From Arcobacter sp. CECT 8986 (lineage in GTDB: Bacteria; Campylobacterota; Campylobacteria; Campylobacterales; Arcobacteraceae): a stretch of DNA of 64,000 nt. Below are positions 9,526 through 18,588 of this stretch, in pieces. The notes below the pieces were generated by a model. That model worked only from the letters and a program-made list of their open reading frames with translations, had not been told where the DNA came from and did not search any database. Both the position numbers and the translations under genes were made by a program. Every line of letters starts with the position of its first letter. Positions within the stretch are counted from its first letter, which is position 1. The stretch is taken from the NCBI RefSeq assembly GCF_004116725.1, contig NZ_PDKG01000005.1:124001-188000 (forward strand), given 5' to 3'.

Positions 9526-10253
9526 TTTAAAAACCTTTTTGAAAACTCTTTTTGTGTTGAATTTAAATATTTTGCATAAGTGCTATTATCTTCTACAATC
9601 TCACCATTCTTAAAATAAATTGTTTTATTTGAAATATATGAAATAATAGCTAAATCATGTGATACAAAAATGATTGTTTTATCTTTTATATTTTTAAATA
9701 TCTCAACTATTTGTTTTTGATTTATTGTATCTAGTGCTGATGTTGGCTCATCTGCTATTATTATGTTTGTATCTTGCAGTAATGCAATAGCAATCATAAC
9801 TCTTTGAAGTTGTCCTCCACTTAGTTCATTTGGATAACTTTTTAGAACTTTTTCGCTATTTTCTAATCCTACTTTTTTTAGAAAATATTTACATTTTTCT
9901 AGTTTTTGTTTTTTATTTGATTTCTCTTTTATACTTTCAAACATATGCTCTTTTATTGTAAACATTAAATCAAAAGCACCCATTGCTTCTTGTAAAACTA
10001 CACTAAAATTCTCTCTTATTTGTTTTTCATTTTTTATAATCTCTTTGCCATTTAGTTTGATACTTCCTTTAAGTTTTAAGTTTGAACCTAAAAGATTTAG
10101 TATTGCTTTACAAGTAAGGGATTTTCCACTTCCACTTTCCCCTGCAATTGTCAAGATTTCATTTTTATTTACATCAAAAGAGATATCTTTTAGTAATACT
10201 TTTTTTGAGGAACTATCTTTTATTTGTAGATTTTTTATTTGTAAATAATTCAT
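9513..10253 (-). CDS. nikD: Nickel/peptide ABC transporter ATP-binding protein (NikD-like)
   Basis: A 246-residue ABC ATPase with Walker A GESGSGKSLT, signature LSGGQLQRV, Walker B IIADEPTSALD and H-loop IIFVSHDLAI. The start codon overlaps the nikC stop as ATGA, so it is translationally coupled to the permease. Together with the following ATPase it should power import of the substrate delivered by the NikA-like lipoprotein. Ordinary length for the family. Confidence 0.85.
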   Translation of the reverse strand: MNYLQIKNLQIKDSSSKKVLLKDISFDVNKNEILTIAGESGSGKSLTCKAILNLLGSNLKLKGSIKLNGKEIIKNEKQIRENFSVVLQEAMGAFDLMFTIKEHMFESIKEKSNKKQKLEKCKYFLKKVGLENSEKVLKSYPNELSGGQLQRVMIAIALLQDTNIIIADEPTSALDTINQKQIVEIFKNIKDKTIIFVSHDLAIISYISNKTIYFKNGEIVEDNSTYAKYLNSTQKEFSKRFLKCLK

Positions 10254-11098
10254 ACCTCATCCTTTACTTTTAAATGATAAGTAGGGTCAAGTGCATCTCT
10301 TATACAATCTCCTAAAAAGTTAAAAGAAGCAACTACAATTAGTATCATTATTCCAGCAGGCAACATCATATATGGATTTATACTCATTAACTCTTTTGCT
10401 TCATTTAACATAATTCCCCATTCACAAGTTGGTGCTTGAACACCCAAGCCAAGAAAAGATAAAGCTGATATACTTAGTATAATAGTTCCTACATTTAAAG
10501 TTGCAAGCATAGCAACATCACTTAATATTAAAGGAATTAGGTGTTTTCTTAAAATCATTGTTTTAGGTATATTTAAAACCTTTGAATAGTAAATAAAATT
10601 TGTATTCATATGAGTTATACAAAATGTATATATCATTCTTGTGTACCAAGCAACTTTTGAAACAATTGCTGCAATAATAATATTTTCAATTCCTGTACCA
10701 ATTAAACCAACAATTGCCAACATCATTAATTCACTAGGAAAAGATAATAAAATATCACAAGCTCTTAATATTATGTTTTTTAAACTATTTGAAAATATAG
10801 CAATTACTGCAAAAAATACTCCAACTAATACAGTTATAAACATTGCAAAAAGTGCATAAAAGACAGTTGTTCTAATTCCATAAATTAGTCTTGAAGCTAT
10901 ACATCTTCCAAGATGGTCTGTACCTAAAGGGTATTGTAAACTAAAAGATAAAAGTTTATTTTCTAAGTTTACTTCATATGGATTATTTGGTGAGATTATA
11001 GGTGCAAATATTCCAGCTACAATGATTGTAAATATAATTATAATACTAAGAAGTGCTACTTTATCTTTAAGTAGTTTTTTTAAAAATAGTCTATTCAT
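10250..11098 (-). CDS. nikC: Nickel/peptide ABC transporter permease (NikC-like)
   Basis: A 282-residue inner-membrane permease of the DppC/NikC class: an N-terminal TM helix (VALLSIIIIFTIIVAGIFAPI), the NPYEVNLENKLL... PLGTDHLGRC segment characteristic of DppC-type subunits, and five further TM helices. The EAA-type coupling loop is in the region following the third helix (YYSKVLNIPKTMILRKHLIP). Overlaps both neighbours by four bases (ATGA), as in nik/dpp operons. Confidence 0.85.
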   Translation of the reverse strand: MNRLFLKKLLKDKVALLSIIIIFTIIVAGIFAPIISPNNPYEVNLENKLLSFSLQYPLGTDHLGRCIASRLIYGIRTTVFYALFAMFITVLVGVFFAVIAIFSNSLKNIILRACDILLSFPSELMMLAIVGLIGTGIENIIIAAIVSKVAWYTRMIYTFCITHMNTNFIYYSKVLNIPKTMILRKHLIPLILSDVAMLATLNVGTIILSISALSFLGLGVQAPTCEWGIMLNEAKELMSINPYMMLPAGIMILIVVASFNFLGDCIRDALDPTYHLKVKDEV

Positions 11099-12024
11099 CT
11101 AAACTGCTTTACTCTTGGGTCATATTTTTGAACCCAAATATCTGCTATTAGATTAAAGATTATAAATAGTATTGCCATAAATAAAACATATGATTGAATA
11201 ATAGGATAATCTCTTACAAATATTGCATGAACACACACTCTTCCAAGTCCTGGAAGTGCAAAGATATTCTCAATTATTACTGTTCCTGCTAATAGTCTTG
11301 GAATAGACATATTTAAAGCAACAATAAAAGGAGTTATAGCATTTCTTACTTGATGTTTTATAAGTGCATATTTACTTATACCTCTTGCTTTTGCATACAT
11401 CATAAATAAAGAGTTTTTTGTTTGTATTATGGAGTTTCTTATAATTCTTACAAATGTAGAAATATATGTTATTGCTAAAGTTACTGAAGGTAAAACTAAA
11501 CTACTAAAACCACTAAATCCATTTGATGGAAAGATATTATAATAGTATGCAAAAGAGTAAATTAATAGTAAAGCAAGCCAAAAACTAGGAATTGCAGTTG
11601 TTGTAAAAATAAGAGCTCTTACAATCTTATCAAAAAGAGTGTTTTCATATAAAGCACACAAAACACCAATAATAAAACCAAAAACTATTATTAGAAAAAT
11701 AGAGAATAAACTTAAGTATAAAGTGATAGGAAAAGCTTCTAATAACTCATCAATTACTGGCTTTTTATTTTCATAACTTATTCCAAAATCACCTTTTATT
11801 AAGTTATTTAGCCAAGAGAAGTATTGATTTATCAAAGGCTTATCTAATCCTAACTCTTTTCTTGTAAGTTCAATTGCTTCTTTTGTAACTGTAATATTGT
11901 TTACTCTTAGTGATACTTCTGCTGGATCACTTTGATTTATATTTACAAGTGTAAAACATATAACAGTTACACCTAAAAGTAAAGGAATAATTAAAAGTAC
12001 TTTTTTTAATAAAAATTTACTCAT
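11095..12024 (-). CDS. nikB: Nickel/peptide ABC transporter permease (NikB-like)
   Basis: A 309-residue inner-membrane permease of the DppB/NikB class. It begins with a TM helix (LLKKVLLIIPLLLGVTVICF), then a periplasmic stretch with ELGLDKPLINQYFSWLNNLIKGDFG, typical of DppB subunits, and five further helices with the coupling loop MYAKARGISKYALIKHQVRNA. The start overlaps the nikA stop as ATGA. It should form the translocation pore with the NikC-like subunit. Confidence 0.87.
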   Translation of the reverse strand: MSKFLLKKVLLIIPLLLGVTVICFTLVNINQSDPAEVSLRVNNITVTKEAIELTRKELGLDKPLINQYFSWLNNLIKGDFGISYENKKPVIDELLEAFPITLYLSLFSIFLIIVFGFIIGVLCALYENTLFDKIVRALIFTTTAIPSFWLALLLIYSFAYYYNIFPSNGFSGFSSLVLPSVTLAITYISTFVRIIRNSIIQTKNSLFMMYAKARGISKYALIKHQVRNAITPFIVALNMSIPRLLAGTVIIENIFALPGLGRVCVHAIFVRDYPIIQSYVLFMAILFIIFNLIADIWVQKYDPRVKQFR

Positions 12025-13607
12025 TTGCTCTTTTCAAAATACATTTTTTCAAATGGAATTTCATATTGAGAAAGATTGAATCCAACATCTTTTAACTTTG
12101 GATTGAATACAACTTTTGTTCTTGAATAACTAATAGGAATATATACATCTTCTTTATGAATATAAGAGAATATATCTTTATATAGTTTTGCTCTTTTTAA
12201 ATCATCTGTTTGTATTAAAATATCTTCTATTGTTTTATCTAACCATGCTTTTCTTTCTAACCCTAACTGTGCTTGATAATCTCCATGTGCAGGAATTCTC
12301 CATGATGAAATAAATGATTGTGGGTCATAAGGAACACCCCAAGAAAGTGAGTATTGTAAATCAAAATCTCCACTTTTTTGTCTATCTAAAAATGTCTGTT
12401 TCTCTTCACCTATTATTTGAAGTTTTATTCCAATATCTTTTAAGTTACTTTGAATATATTCGCTTATTGTTTTTTCTTGTGCATTATTTGCATTATAGTA
12501 TAGTTTTAAAACTAATTGTTTTCCATCTTTTTCTCTTATATTTGTACTTTTATTTAAAAGCCAACCATCATTATCTAAAATCTTTTTTGACATAGATATA
12601 TCAAAAGTTTTAACTGGTAAATCTATATTACAATAAGGAGTTGTTTTTGAAAATAGTGTATTTGCAACTGTTTCTTTATTATTTAATATACCTTTTATAA
12701 TAGCTTGTTTGTTTATTGCATGTTCTAGTGCTTTTCTTACTTCTAAATCTTTTGTTATTTCTCTTTTTGTATTTATTAAAATTGCTCTTGAAGCAATGGG
12801 ATTGCTAAGTTCTGTTTTTACTTTATTACTCTTTTCAAGCATTGTAAAAGCATCTAAATTTATCATATCTCCATCAGAACCAAATATTAAATCAATCTCA
12901 CCTTTTTGTAAAGATAGTAAAATAGATTGATGATTTGGAATAACTCTCCATTTGATTTTTTCAATTTTAGCTTTATTTTTCCAGTAGTTTTCATTTTTTA
13001 CAAATAGTGCATAATCATTTTTTTTATGCTCTTTTAAAATCCAAGCTCCCGTTCCTACATAACATTTCACACCATCTTTTGTTTTATCATTTTTAAAGCA
13101 GTTTGTTGAAATAAATCTAAATGGTCTTGTCATTGCTAATTCTGTTAAAGTAGGGTAATAAGCATTTTTAAGATTTAACTCAAATGTAAACTTATCTATT
13201 ACTTTTGTACTTTTTATTTGATTTACTAATTCAAGCCAAGCGTGTCTTGCTTTGTTTTCTAATATTGCATCAAAATTCTTTTTTACAATATTTGCATCAA
13301 AAACTAAACCATCAGAAAACTTTACATCTTCTCTTAATTTAAATATATATGTTTTTCCATCATTTGTAATCTTCCAGCTTTTTGCAAGATTTGGTTTTAT
13401 TCCATCATTTGTATTTATAACTAAAGATTCAAATACCATATTTTGTGCTGCCATTTCACCAGAATAAAGGTGTGGATTTATATCTCTTATATCTTTTGTA
13501 CTTGCATATATAAGTTCATCTTTTTTAATACTATTTTCTTTAGATTGACAAGCACTAAAAAAAACTAATATTAAACAAAAAGTTAATATTTTAGTTATTG
13601 ATTTCAT
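12021..13607 (-). CDS. nikA: Nickel ABC transporter substrate-binding lipoprotein (NikA/NikZ-like)
   Basis: A 528-residue lipoprotein (lipobox FFSAC, C20) of the family 5 solute-binding proteins. Compared from memory with E. coli NikA it keeps long matching blocks such as RHAWLEL (122-127 region) and RPFRFI (R161, matching the E. coli Arg137 position), W423 and Y427 in SWGVPYDP, and H441 in RIPAHGDYQAQ, the equivalents of W398, Y402 and H416 that hold the Ni-histidine complex. This supports nickel rather than peptide import. First gene of a five-gene operon with ATGA overlaps, behind a 21-bp dyad. Nickel would supply enzymes such as hydrogenase or urease, not seen here. Confidence 0.9.
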   Translation of the reverse strand: MKSITKILTFCLILVFFSACQSKENSIKKDELIYASTKDIRDINPHLYSGEMAAQNMVFESLVINTNDGIKPNLAKSWKITNDGKTYIFKLREDVKFSDGLVFDANIVKKNFDAILENKARHAWLELVNQIKSTKVIDKFTFELNLKNAYYPTLTELAMTRPFRFISTNCFKNDKTKDGVKCYVGTGAWILKEHKKNDYALFVKNENYWKNKAKIEKIKWRVIPNHQSILLSLQKGEIDLIFGSDGDMINLDAFTMLEKSNKVKTELSNPIASRAILINTKREITKDLEVRKALEHAINKQAIIKGILNNKETVANTLFSKTTPYCNIDLPVKTFDISMSKKILDNDGWLLNKSTNIREKDGKQLVLKLYYNANNAQEKTISEYIQSNLKDIGIKLQIIGEEKQTFLDRQKSGDFDLQYSLSWGVPYDPQSFISSWRIPAHGDYQAQLGLERKAWLDKTIEDILIQTDDLKRAKLYKDIFSYIHKEDVYIPISYSRTKVVFNPKLKDVGFNLSQYEIPFEKMYFEKSK

Positions 13608-13631
13608 AGGTTCTCTTTTTAAATTTTTGAA

Positions 13632-13679
13632 ATTATATTAATTTTTAATTACACTGGTATAAGATATTTTATATCTTAT
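13632..13679 (-). promoter_or_regulatory. nik operon promoter region with 21-bp dyad operator
   Basis: Reading toward nikA, a perfect inverted repeat ATAAGATAT, three bases, ATATCTTAT lies at 13659-13679, about 50 bases before the nikA ATG. A TATAAT (complement at 13632-13637) lies downstream of it, so the dyad would cover the -35 region. The position fits a metal-responsive repressor such as NikR, but the arms are not the E. coli GTATGA site. Regulator unassigned. Confidence 0.5.
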
Positions 13680-13839
13680 GTATTTTTAGGACAATTTTAA
13701 TTTAATGACAGAATATGTAACTATTTCAGTCAAAAAAGATTTTTTTACTTAAACTTTACAAAAAATATACAATTAATATTTCATTCTAATAATTATTTTG
13801 ATAACATCAACTGATTATCGTTTTGAAGGGGTATTTTTT

Positions 13840-16227
13840 TTGTTTAGAAATCAGCTTTTCGTTAAAATCTTACTTATTTTTACTCTACCTGCATTAGGAA
13901 TTTTATATTTTAGTTCGTTACTTGTATATGAAAAAATTGATACTTTAAGTGATATTTCTAATATTCAAAAAAATGTAAAATATATAACAAATGTAGAAAA
14001 ACTAATTGATTCAATAGATAAAGAAAGAGCATACTCTACGATATCATATATAAATAATGATTTTAAAAATAAGATGATAGAACAAAGAAAAATTACAAAC
14101 AGTGTCTATCAAAAATACTTAGATGATATAAAAGATAATAGTTCACTTTTAACATCTTTTCATATTCAAGAAAAATTTCACAAATTTGCTTTTTTTAGAG
14201 AACAAATAGATAATAAAAAAGTTACACCTTTTAAAATAGTTGATACTTATTCAGCTTTAAGTGAGAGTCTGCTTCAAAGTTTACATAGAGTTCAACCTAT
14301 AAAATATGCATTGAAATTTAATTCAAAATTTAATCATATAGTAAATTTATTAAATGCTAAAGAGCAAGTAAATTTAGAAAAACTTCTAGTTACGATATTT
14401 ATTTTTGATAATAATATATCAAAGCAAAGATACAAAGAGCTAATTCATATATATACGAAAGAAGATGTTTATACAAAACAGTATTTATCTAAACTAAGTG
14501 TTCAAGACTTAGAAGTTTATAATAAAATAGTTAGTCTATCTTTACATAAAAAAATACAAACTATTAGAAATAATTTAGAAGAACTAATTATTTCAAAAAA
14601 ACTAACATATAAAGCTTGGTGGGATATCTCAAATCAAAAAATTGAGCAGTTACAAAAACTTTATAGTTATCTAAGTAAAGATGCAAAAGAGTTAGCAAAG
14701 CAAAAACAAGACTCTGCAATAACTTCACAAATTATAAGTCTTACTTTTCTTCTTGTTTGTTTTGTAACTTTAATAAGTCTTTTATTTGTTTTAAAAGCAG
14801 TAGTATTCAATCAACAAAAAAACTTTAATAAACTAAGTAAACAACAATCAATATATAAAGTATTGAGTAAATTAAATAAAGTAATTTTAAAAATAAAAAG
14901 TAGAAAAAAACTATTTCAAAAACTTTTAAAAATTATAACAAAAGACTCAAATATTTGTTTGGGAATGATATATACAGTAAAACAGTCTCAAATGAAATTA
15001 ATCTTTACAAATGGAAATTTGAAAGATGAGGTTACTTTAGATACTCAAAATGACGCTTTGATAAAAAAAGCCATTTTAAGTAAGAAAAATATTATAAGAA
15101 ATACAGAACTTCTACAATCTTGTAATATTAAAGATGAAGATATTAAAAAACATAGTATTAAATCTATGGGAATTTTCCCTATTTATAAATTTAATAAAGT
15201 TGTATCAATAGTTGTTTTATATTCAAAAAAAGAGAACTTCTTTGATAATGAAGTAATTATTTTATTTAATAAAGTATTACTAGATATAGAGTATGCTTTA
15301 GAAAAAATCGAATATGAAAAAAATAAAGCAAAACAAGAACAACAACTAACAATTGCAGCTTATGCTTTTGAATCAAATGAGCCTATGATTATTACAAATA
15401 GTCAAGCAAGAGTAATAAATGTAAATCAAGCTTTTTGTAATGTTATGGGATATAAAAGAGAAGATATCGTAGGTCAAAATCCAAGTATTTTTAAATCAGA
15501 TGAACACTCACCTGAGTTTTATGAAGTTATGTGGAACTCAATAATTCAAAATGGAACTTGGTCTGGAGAGATTTATAATAAAAAGAAAAATAACGAGTTA
15601 GTTCCATTAAAAGCTACAATAACAGCAATAAAAGATAAAGATGGAAGTGTAAAACACTACTTATCTCAATACAATGATATAAGTGAACAAAAATTAAAAC
15701 AACAATATTTAGAGTATCAAGCAACACATGATAACTTAACAACATTGCCTAATAGATTGCTATTGTTAGATAGAATAGAACATACATTAAGTAAAGTTGA
15801 GAGATATAAAACATATGCTGGTATTATTTTTATTGACCTTGATAATTTTAAAGCGATAAATGATACTATGGGACATGAAACTGGAGATATCTTACTTAAA
15901 AAAGTTGCAAAAAAACTTCAAGAAACAGTTAGAAATGAAGATACAATTTCAAGAATTGGTGGTGATGAGTTTATTGTCTTGGCTGATACTTTGGGACTAG
16001 ATAAAGCAAGTGCAAAAAATAATGTACAAATTTTAGCTTCAAAAATAAAAGGTGCATTAAATGATATAAAAACTATCAATGGTCATGAAAATATCTCTAC
16101 ACCAAGTATTGGAATAACTCTATTTAATGATAATACTTTTAGTGTAAAAGAGCTTATAAAACAAGCTGATACTGCTATGTATATGGCAAAAAGAGCTGGT
16201 AAAAATACTATCTCATTCTTCGAATAA
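13840..16227 (+). CDS. Membrane-bound diguanylate cyclase: NIT-like sensor, GAF, PAS, GGDEF
   Basis: 795 residues from the preferred TTG at 13840, which has GAAGGGG eight bases upstream and starts FRNQLFVKILLIFTLPALGILY, an N-terminal TM helix; a TTG at 13798 is open but has no SD. A long extracytoplasmic helical region (about 30-280; LIDSIDKERAYSTISYI) resembles nitrate/nitrite-sensing NIT domains. A second TM helix near 300, a GAF-like domain (about 345-480), a PAS domain (about 500-615; NQAFCNVMGYKREDIVGQNP) and a GGDEF domain (about 630-795; intact RIGGDEF) follow. No EAL domain. Expected to make cyclic di-GMP in response to a signal. Confidence 0.82.
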   Translation: MFRNQLFVKILLIFTLPALGILYFSSLLVYEKIDTLSDISNIQKNVKYITNVEKLIDSIDKERAYSTISYINNDFKNKMIEQRKITNSVYQKYLDDIKDNSSLLTSFHIQEKFHKFAFFREQIDNKKVTPFKIVDTYSALSESLLQSLHRVQPIKYALKFNSKFNHIVNLLNAKEQVNLEKLLVTIFIFDNNISKQRYKELIHIYTKEDVYTKQYLSKLSVQDLEVYNKIVSLSLHKKIQTIRNNLEELIISKKLTYKAWWDISNQKIEQLQKLYSYLSKDAKELAKQKQDSAITSQIISLTFLLVCFVTLISLLFVLKAVVFNQQKNFNKLSKQQSIYKVLSKLNKVILKIKSRKKLFQKLLKIITKDSNICLGMIYTVKQSQMKLIFTNGNLKDEVTLDTQNDALIKKAILSKKNIIRNTELLQSCNIKDEDIKKHSIKSMGIFPIYKFNKVVSIVVLYSKKENFFDNEVIILFNKVLLDIEYALEKIEYEKNKAKQEQQLTIAAYAFESNEPMIITNSQARVINVNQAFCNVMGYKREDIVGQNPSIFKSDEHSPEFYEVMWNSIIQNGTWSGEIYNKKKNNELVPLKATITAIKDKDGSVKHYLSQYNDISEQKLKQQYLEYQATHDNLTTLPNRLLLLDRIEHTLSKVERYKTYAGIIFIDLDNFKAINDTMGHETGDILLKKVAKKLQETVRNEDTISRIGGDEFIVLADTLGLDKASAKNNVQILASKIKGALNDIKTINGHENISTPSIGITLFNDNTFSVKELIKQADTAMYMAKRAGKNTISFFE

Positions 16228-16396
16228 TAATAAAATATAGTCAAATCTAAATAAATTTTTAACATAAACTGTATAAAAACTACTAATTATAATTAAACTG
16301 TAACAACAATAAAAAAACGTCACGTTCAGTTCCTTTTGAAGAGTTAAAATGGCAAATATAATTTTTTAACAACAGTTAAATTAAAGGAAAGAGACA

Positions 16397-18514
16397 ATGG
16401 GGAAATTAGGCATAAAGACAAAACTATTGATTTTGATATTTATCAGTGTTGGTATATCTTTTGCAATCTTGGGCTATAAAAATGCTACAAACTCTTATAA
16501 CTCAAAGTTTACATTAGTAAAAAACAAAGAATCAAATACAGCAATTAATATATCTGAGTATTTAGATATATATTTTAAATCAAAAATTGTAGTTGTAAAT
16601 TCAATTGCAAATGATTTAGTTAATGAAGAAATGAGTATTCATAATAAAAAGATATTTAATCTTTTAGATTTAGGAAATAGAGCAGGGGAGTTTGGTCTAT
16701 TTTTTATAGGTTTTACAGAAAATGGGAATGAAGTTAAATCCGGTGGAAAAACTTTAACATGGGAAAAAGATAATTTTGATGCAAGAAAAAGACCTTGGTT
16801 TAAAAAAGCTGTTGAAAAAAGAGATATAGGTGTTACAAAACCATATTGGGGAAAAACACTAAATACTTATGTAATTACACTTTTTAAACCTATTATTAAA
16901 GATGGTGAATTAATAGCTGTATTAGGTGCTGATATTCCTCTTGATTTATTAATCAAAAAAGTATCAAATGCAGATGTAATTGAAGGTGGTTATGCTTATG
17001 TTGTTGACCATGATGGAGAGATATTAATTCATAAAAATAAAAAATTAATAGGTAAAACTTCAAAATTTAAAAATAATATTGCTAAAAAAGATAGAGGATA
17101 TGTTGTTGAAAAAGAAAATGATATGGAACAACATATATTCTTTAGTAAAATTAAAACTTTAAATTGGGATATTGTAATAAAAGTAGATGAGCATAGTATT
17201 TTTGATGAACTTGATAAGGAACTTAGAAATACTATTATTTTATTTATTATTTTATTAGCAATTATTTTATCTATTTTATTTGTCTTCTTAAATAGAGCCT
17301 TAGCTCCATTAGATAGATTTGAAAATGGTCTTGAATCATTTTTTATGTATTTAAAAGGTGATAAAGACAATGTTGAAAAACTAAATATTCAAACAAATGA
17401 TGAATTTGGAAAAATGGGTAAAGTAGTAGATGAACAAATGATGTTAGTAGAATCATCACTTAAAGAAGAGAGAGCTTTAATTGAAGATGTTAAAAGAGTT
17501 GTTCACTATATTAAAGAGGGTGACTTATCACACAATGTATCAAAAAACTGTTCTAATAAATCATTAAATGAGTTAAAAGATATTTTAAATGATATGATTT
17601 GTGCAGTTAGAGGAAATGTAAATGCTGATTTAGTTGAAATAAGAGATGTTCTTGAAAAATACTCAAAATTTGACTTTACTCATGAAATTACAAATCCAAC
17701 AGGTGAAATTGCTAAAAAAATCAATGAGTTATGTGACATTATTACTGTTATGTTACAAACAAATAAAAAGAATGGTGAGTTATTAAATGATAATTCAAAT
17801 ATTTTACTAGACAATGTTAAAAAATTAAATAGAGCGGCAAATGATACAGCAGTATCATTAGAAGAGAGTGCATCTGCATTAGAAGAAGTTACAAATACTG
17901 TAATTGCTAATACACAAGATATTCAAACTATGGCTACATACTCAAATGAGTTAGGTGTAGCAATTAATGAAGGTGAAAAACTTGCAAGTGAAACAGTAGT
18001 TGCAATGGATGATATTAATGAAGAGACTAAACTAATTGAAGAAGCAATTACAGTGATTGACCAAATTGCATTCCAAACAAATATCCTTTCACTTAATGCA
18101 GCAGTTGAAGCAGCAACAGCTGGTGAAGCAGGAAAAGGATTTGCAGTAGTTGCACAAGAAGTAAGAAACTTAGCTTCAAGAAGTGCAGAAGCTGCAAAAG
18201 AGATTAAAGAGCTTGTAGAAAAAGCAACTTTAAAAACTCAAAATGGAAAAGTTATAGCTGATAATATGATTGATGGATACAAAAAATTAAGTACGAATGT
18301 TGATAAAACAACAACTTTAATTGATAGTATTTCAACTGCTTCTAAAGAGCAAAGAACTAGCATAGAGCAAGTAAATGAGATGATTACAAAAATAGATCAT
18401 CAAACACAACAAAATGCTTCAATTGCTACTGATACTCAAAATGTAGCAATAGGAACATCAAATATAGCTCAAGAGATTTTAAAATCAGCAAGTGATAAAA
18501 AGTTTAACGAGTAA
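16397..18514 (+). CDS. Methyl-accepting chemotaxis protein with dCache sensor domain
   Basis: A 705-residue chemoreceptor: TM1 ([19 protein letters not shown]), a periplasmic double-Cache domain at about 35-270 ([20 protein letters not shown] and [21 protein letters not shown]), TM2 near 278-300, a HAMP-like stretch, and the cytoplasmic hairpin with the highly conserved tip around [16 protein letters not shown]. No CheR/CheB tethering pentapeptide at the C-terminus. It is convergent with a paralogue of nearly equal size; 99 bases of the tip are identical between the two. AAAGGAAAG precedes the ATG. dCache domains commonly bind amino or carboxylic acids; ligand unknown. Confidence 0.9.
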   Translation: MGKLGIKTKLLILIFISVGISFAILGYKNATNSYNSKFTLVKNKESNTAINISEYLDIYFKSKIVVVNSIANDLVNEEMSIHNKKIFNLLDLGNRAGEFGLFFIGFTENGNEVKSGGKTLTWEKDNFDARKRPWFKKAVEKRDIGVTKPYWGKTLNTYVITLFKPIIKDGELIAVLGADIPLDLLIKKVSNADVIEGGYAYVVDHDGEILIHKNKKLIGKTSKFKNNIAKKDRGYVVEKENDMEQHIFFSKIKTLNWDIVIKVDEHSIFDELDKELRNTIILFIILLAIILSILFVFLNRALAPLDRFENGLESFFMYLKGDKDNVEKLNIQTNDEFGKMGKVVDEQMMLVESSLKEERALIEDVKRVVHYIKEGDLSHNVSKNCSNKSLNELKDILNDMICAVRGNVNADLVEIRDVLEKYSKFDFTHEITNPTGEIAKKINELCDIITVMLQTNKKNGELLNDNSNILLDNVKKLNRAANDTAVSLEESASALEEVTNTVIANTQDIQTMATYSNELGVAINEGEKLASETVVAMDDINEETKLIEEAITVIDQIAFQTNILSLNAAVEAATAGEAGKGFAVVAQEVRNLASRSAEAAKEIKELVEKATLKTQNGKVIADNMIDGYKKLSTNVDKTTTLIDSISTASKEQRTSIEQVNEMITKIDHQTQQNASIATDTQNVAIGTSNIAQEILKSASDKKFNE

Positions 18515-18521
18515 TAAAAAA

Positions 18522-18545
18522 GGGGAAAAGATATCTCTTCTCCCC
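18522..18545. terminator. Shared hairpin terminator between convergent chemoreceptors
   Basis: GGGGAAAAGA and TCTTCTCCCC form a 10-bp stem with one mismatch around a TATC loop. It is preceded by an A-run and followed by a pyrimidine-rich stretch, so it can stop transcription from both sides. Confidence 0.75.
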
Positions 18546-18588
18546 TTCTTCTTTTAAGTAATCTAAATAAAATCTAAAAAATTATAAT

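Noticed and set aside
13798-13842. Longer start (TTG 13798) for the GGDEF protein
   Set aside because: No ribosome site precedes it, and the added residues come before a normal N-terminal TM helix that starts well at TTG 13840 behind GAAGGGG.
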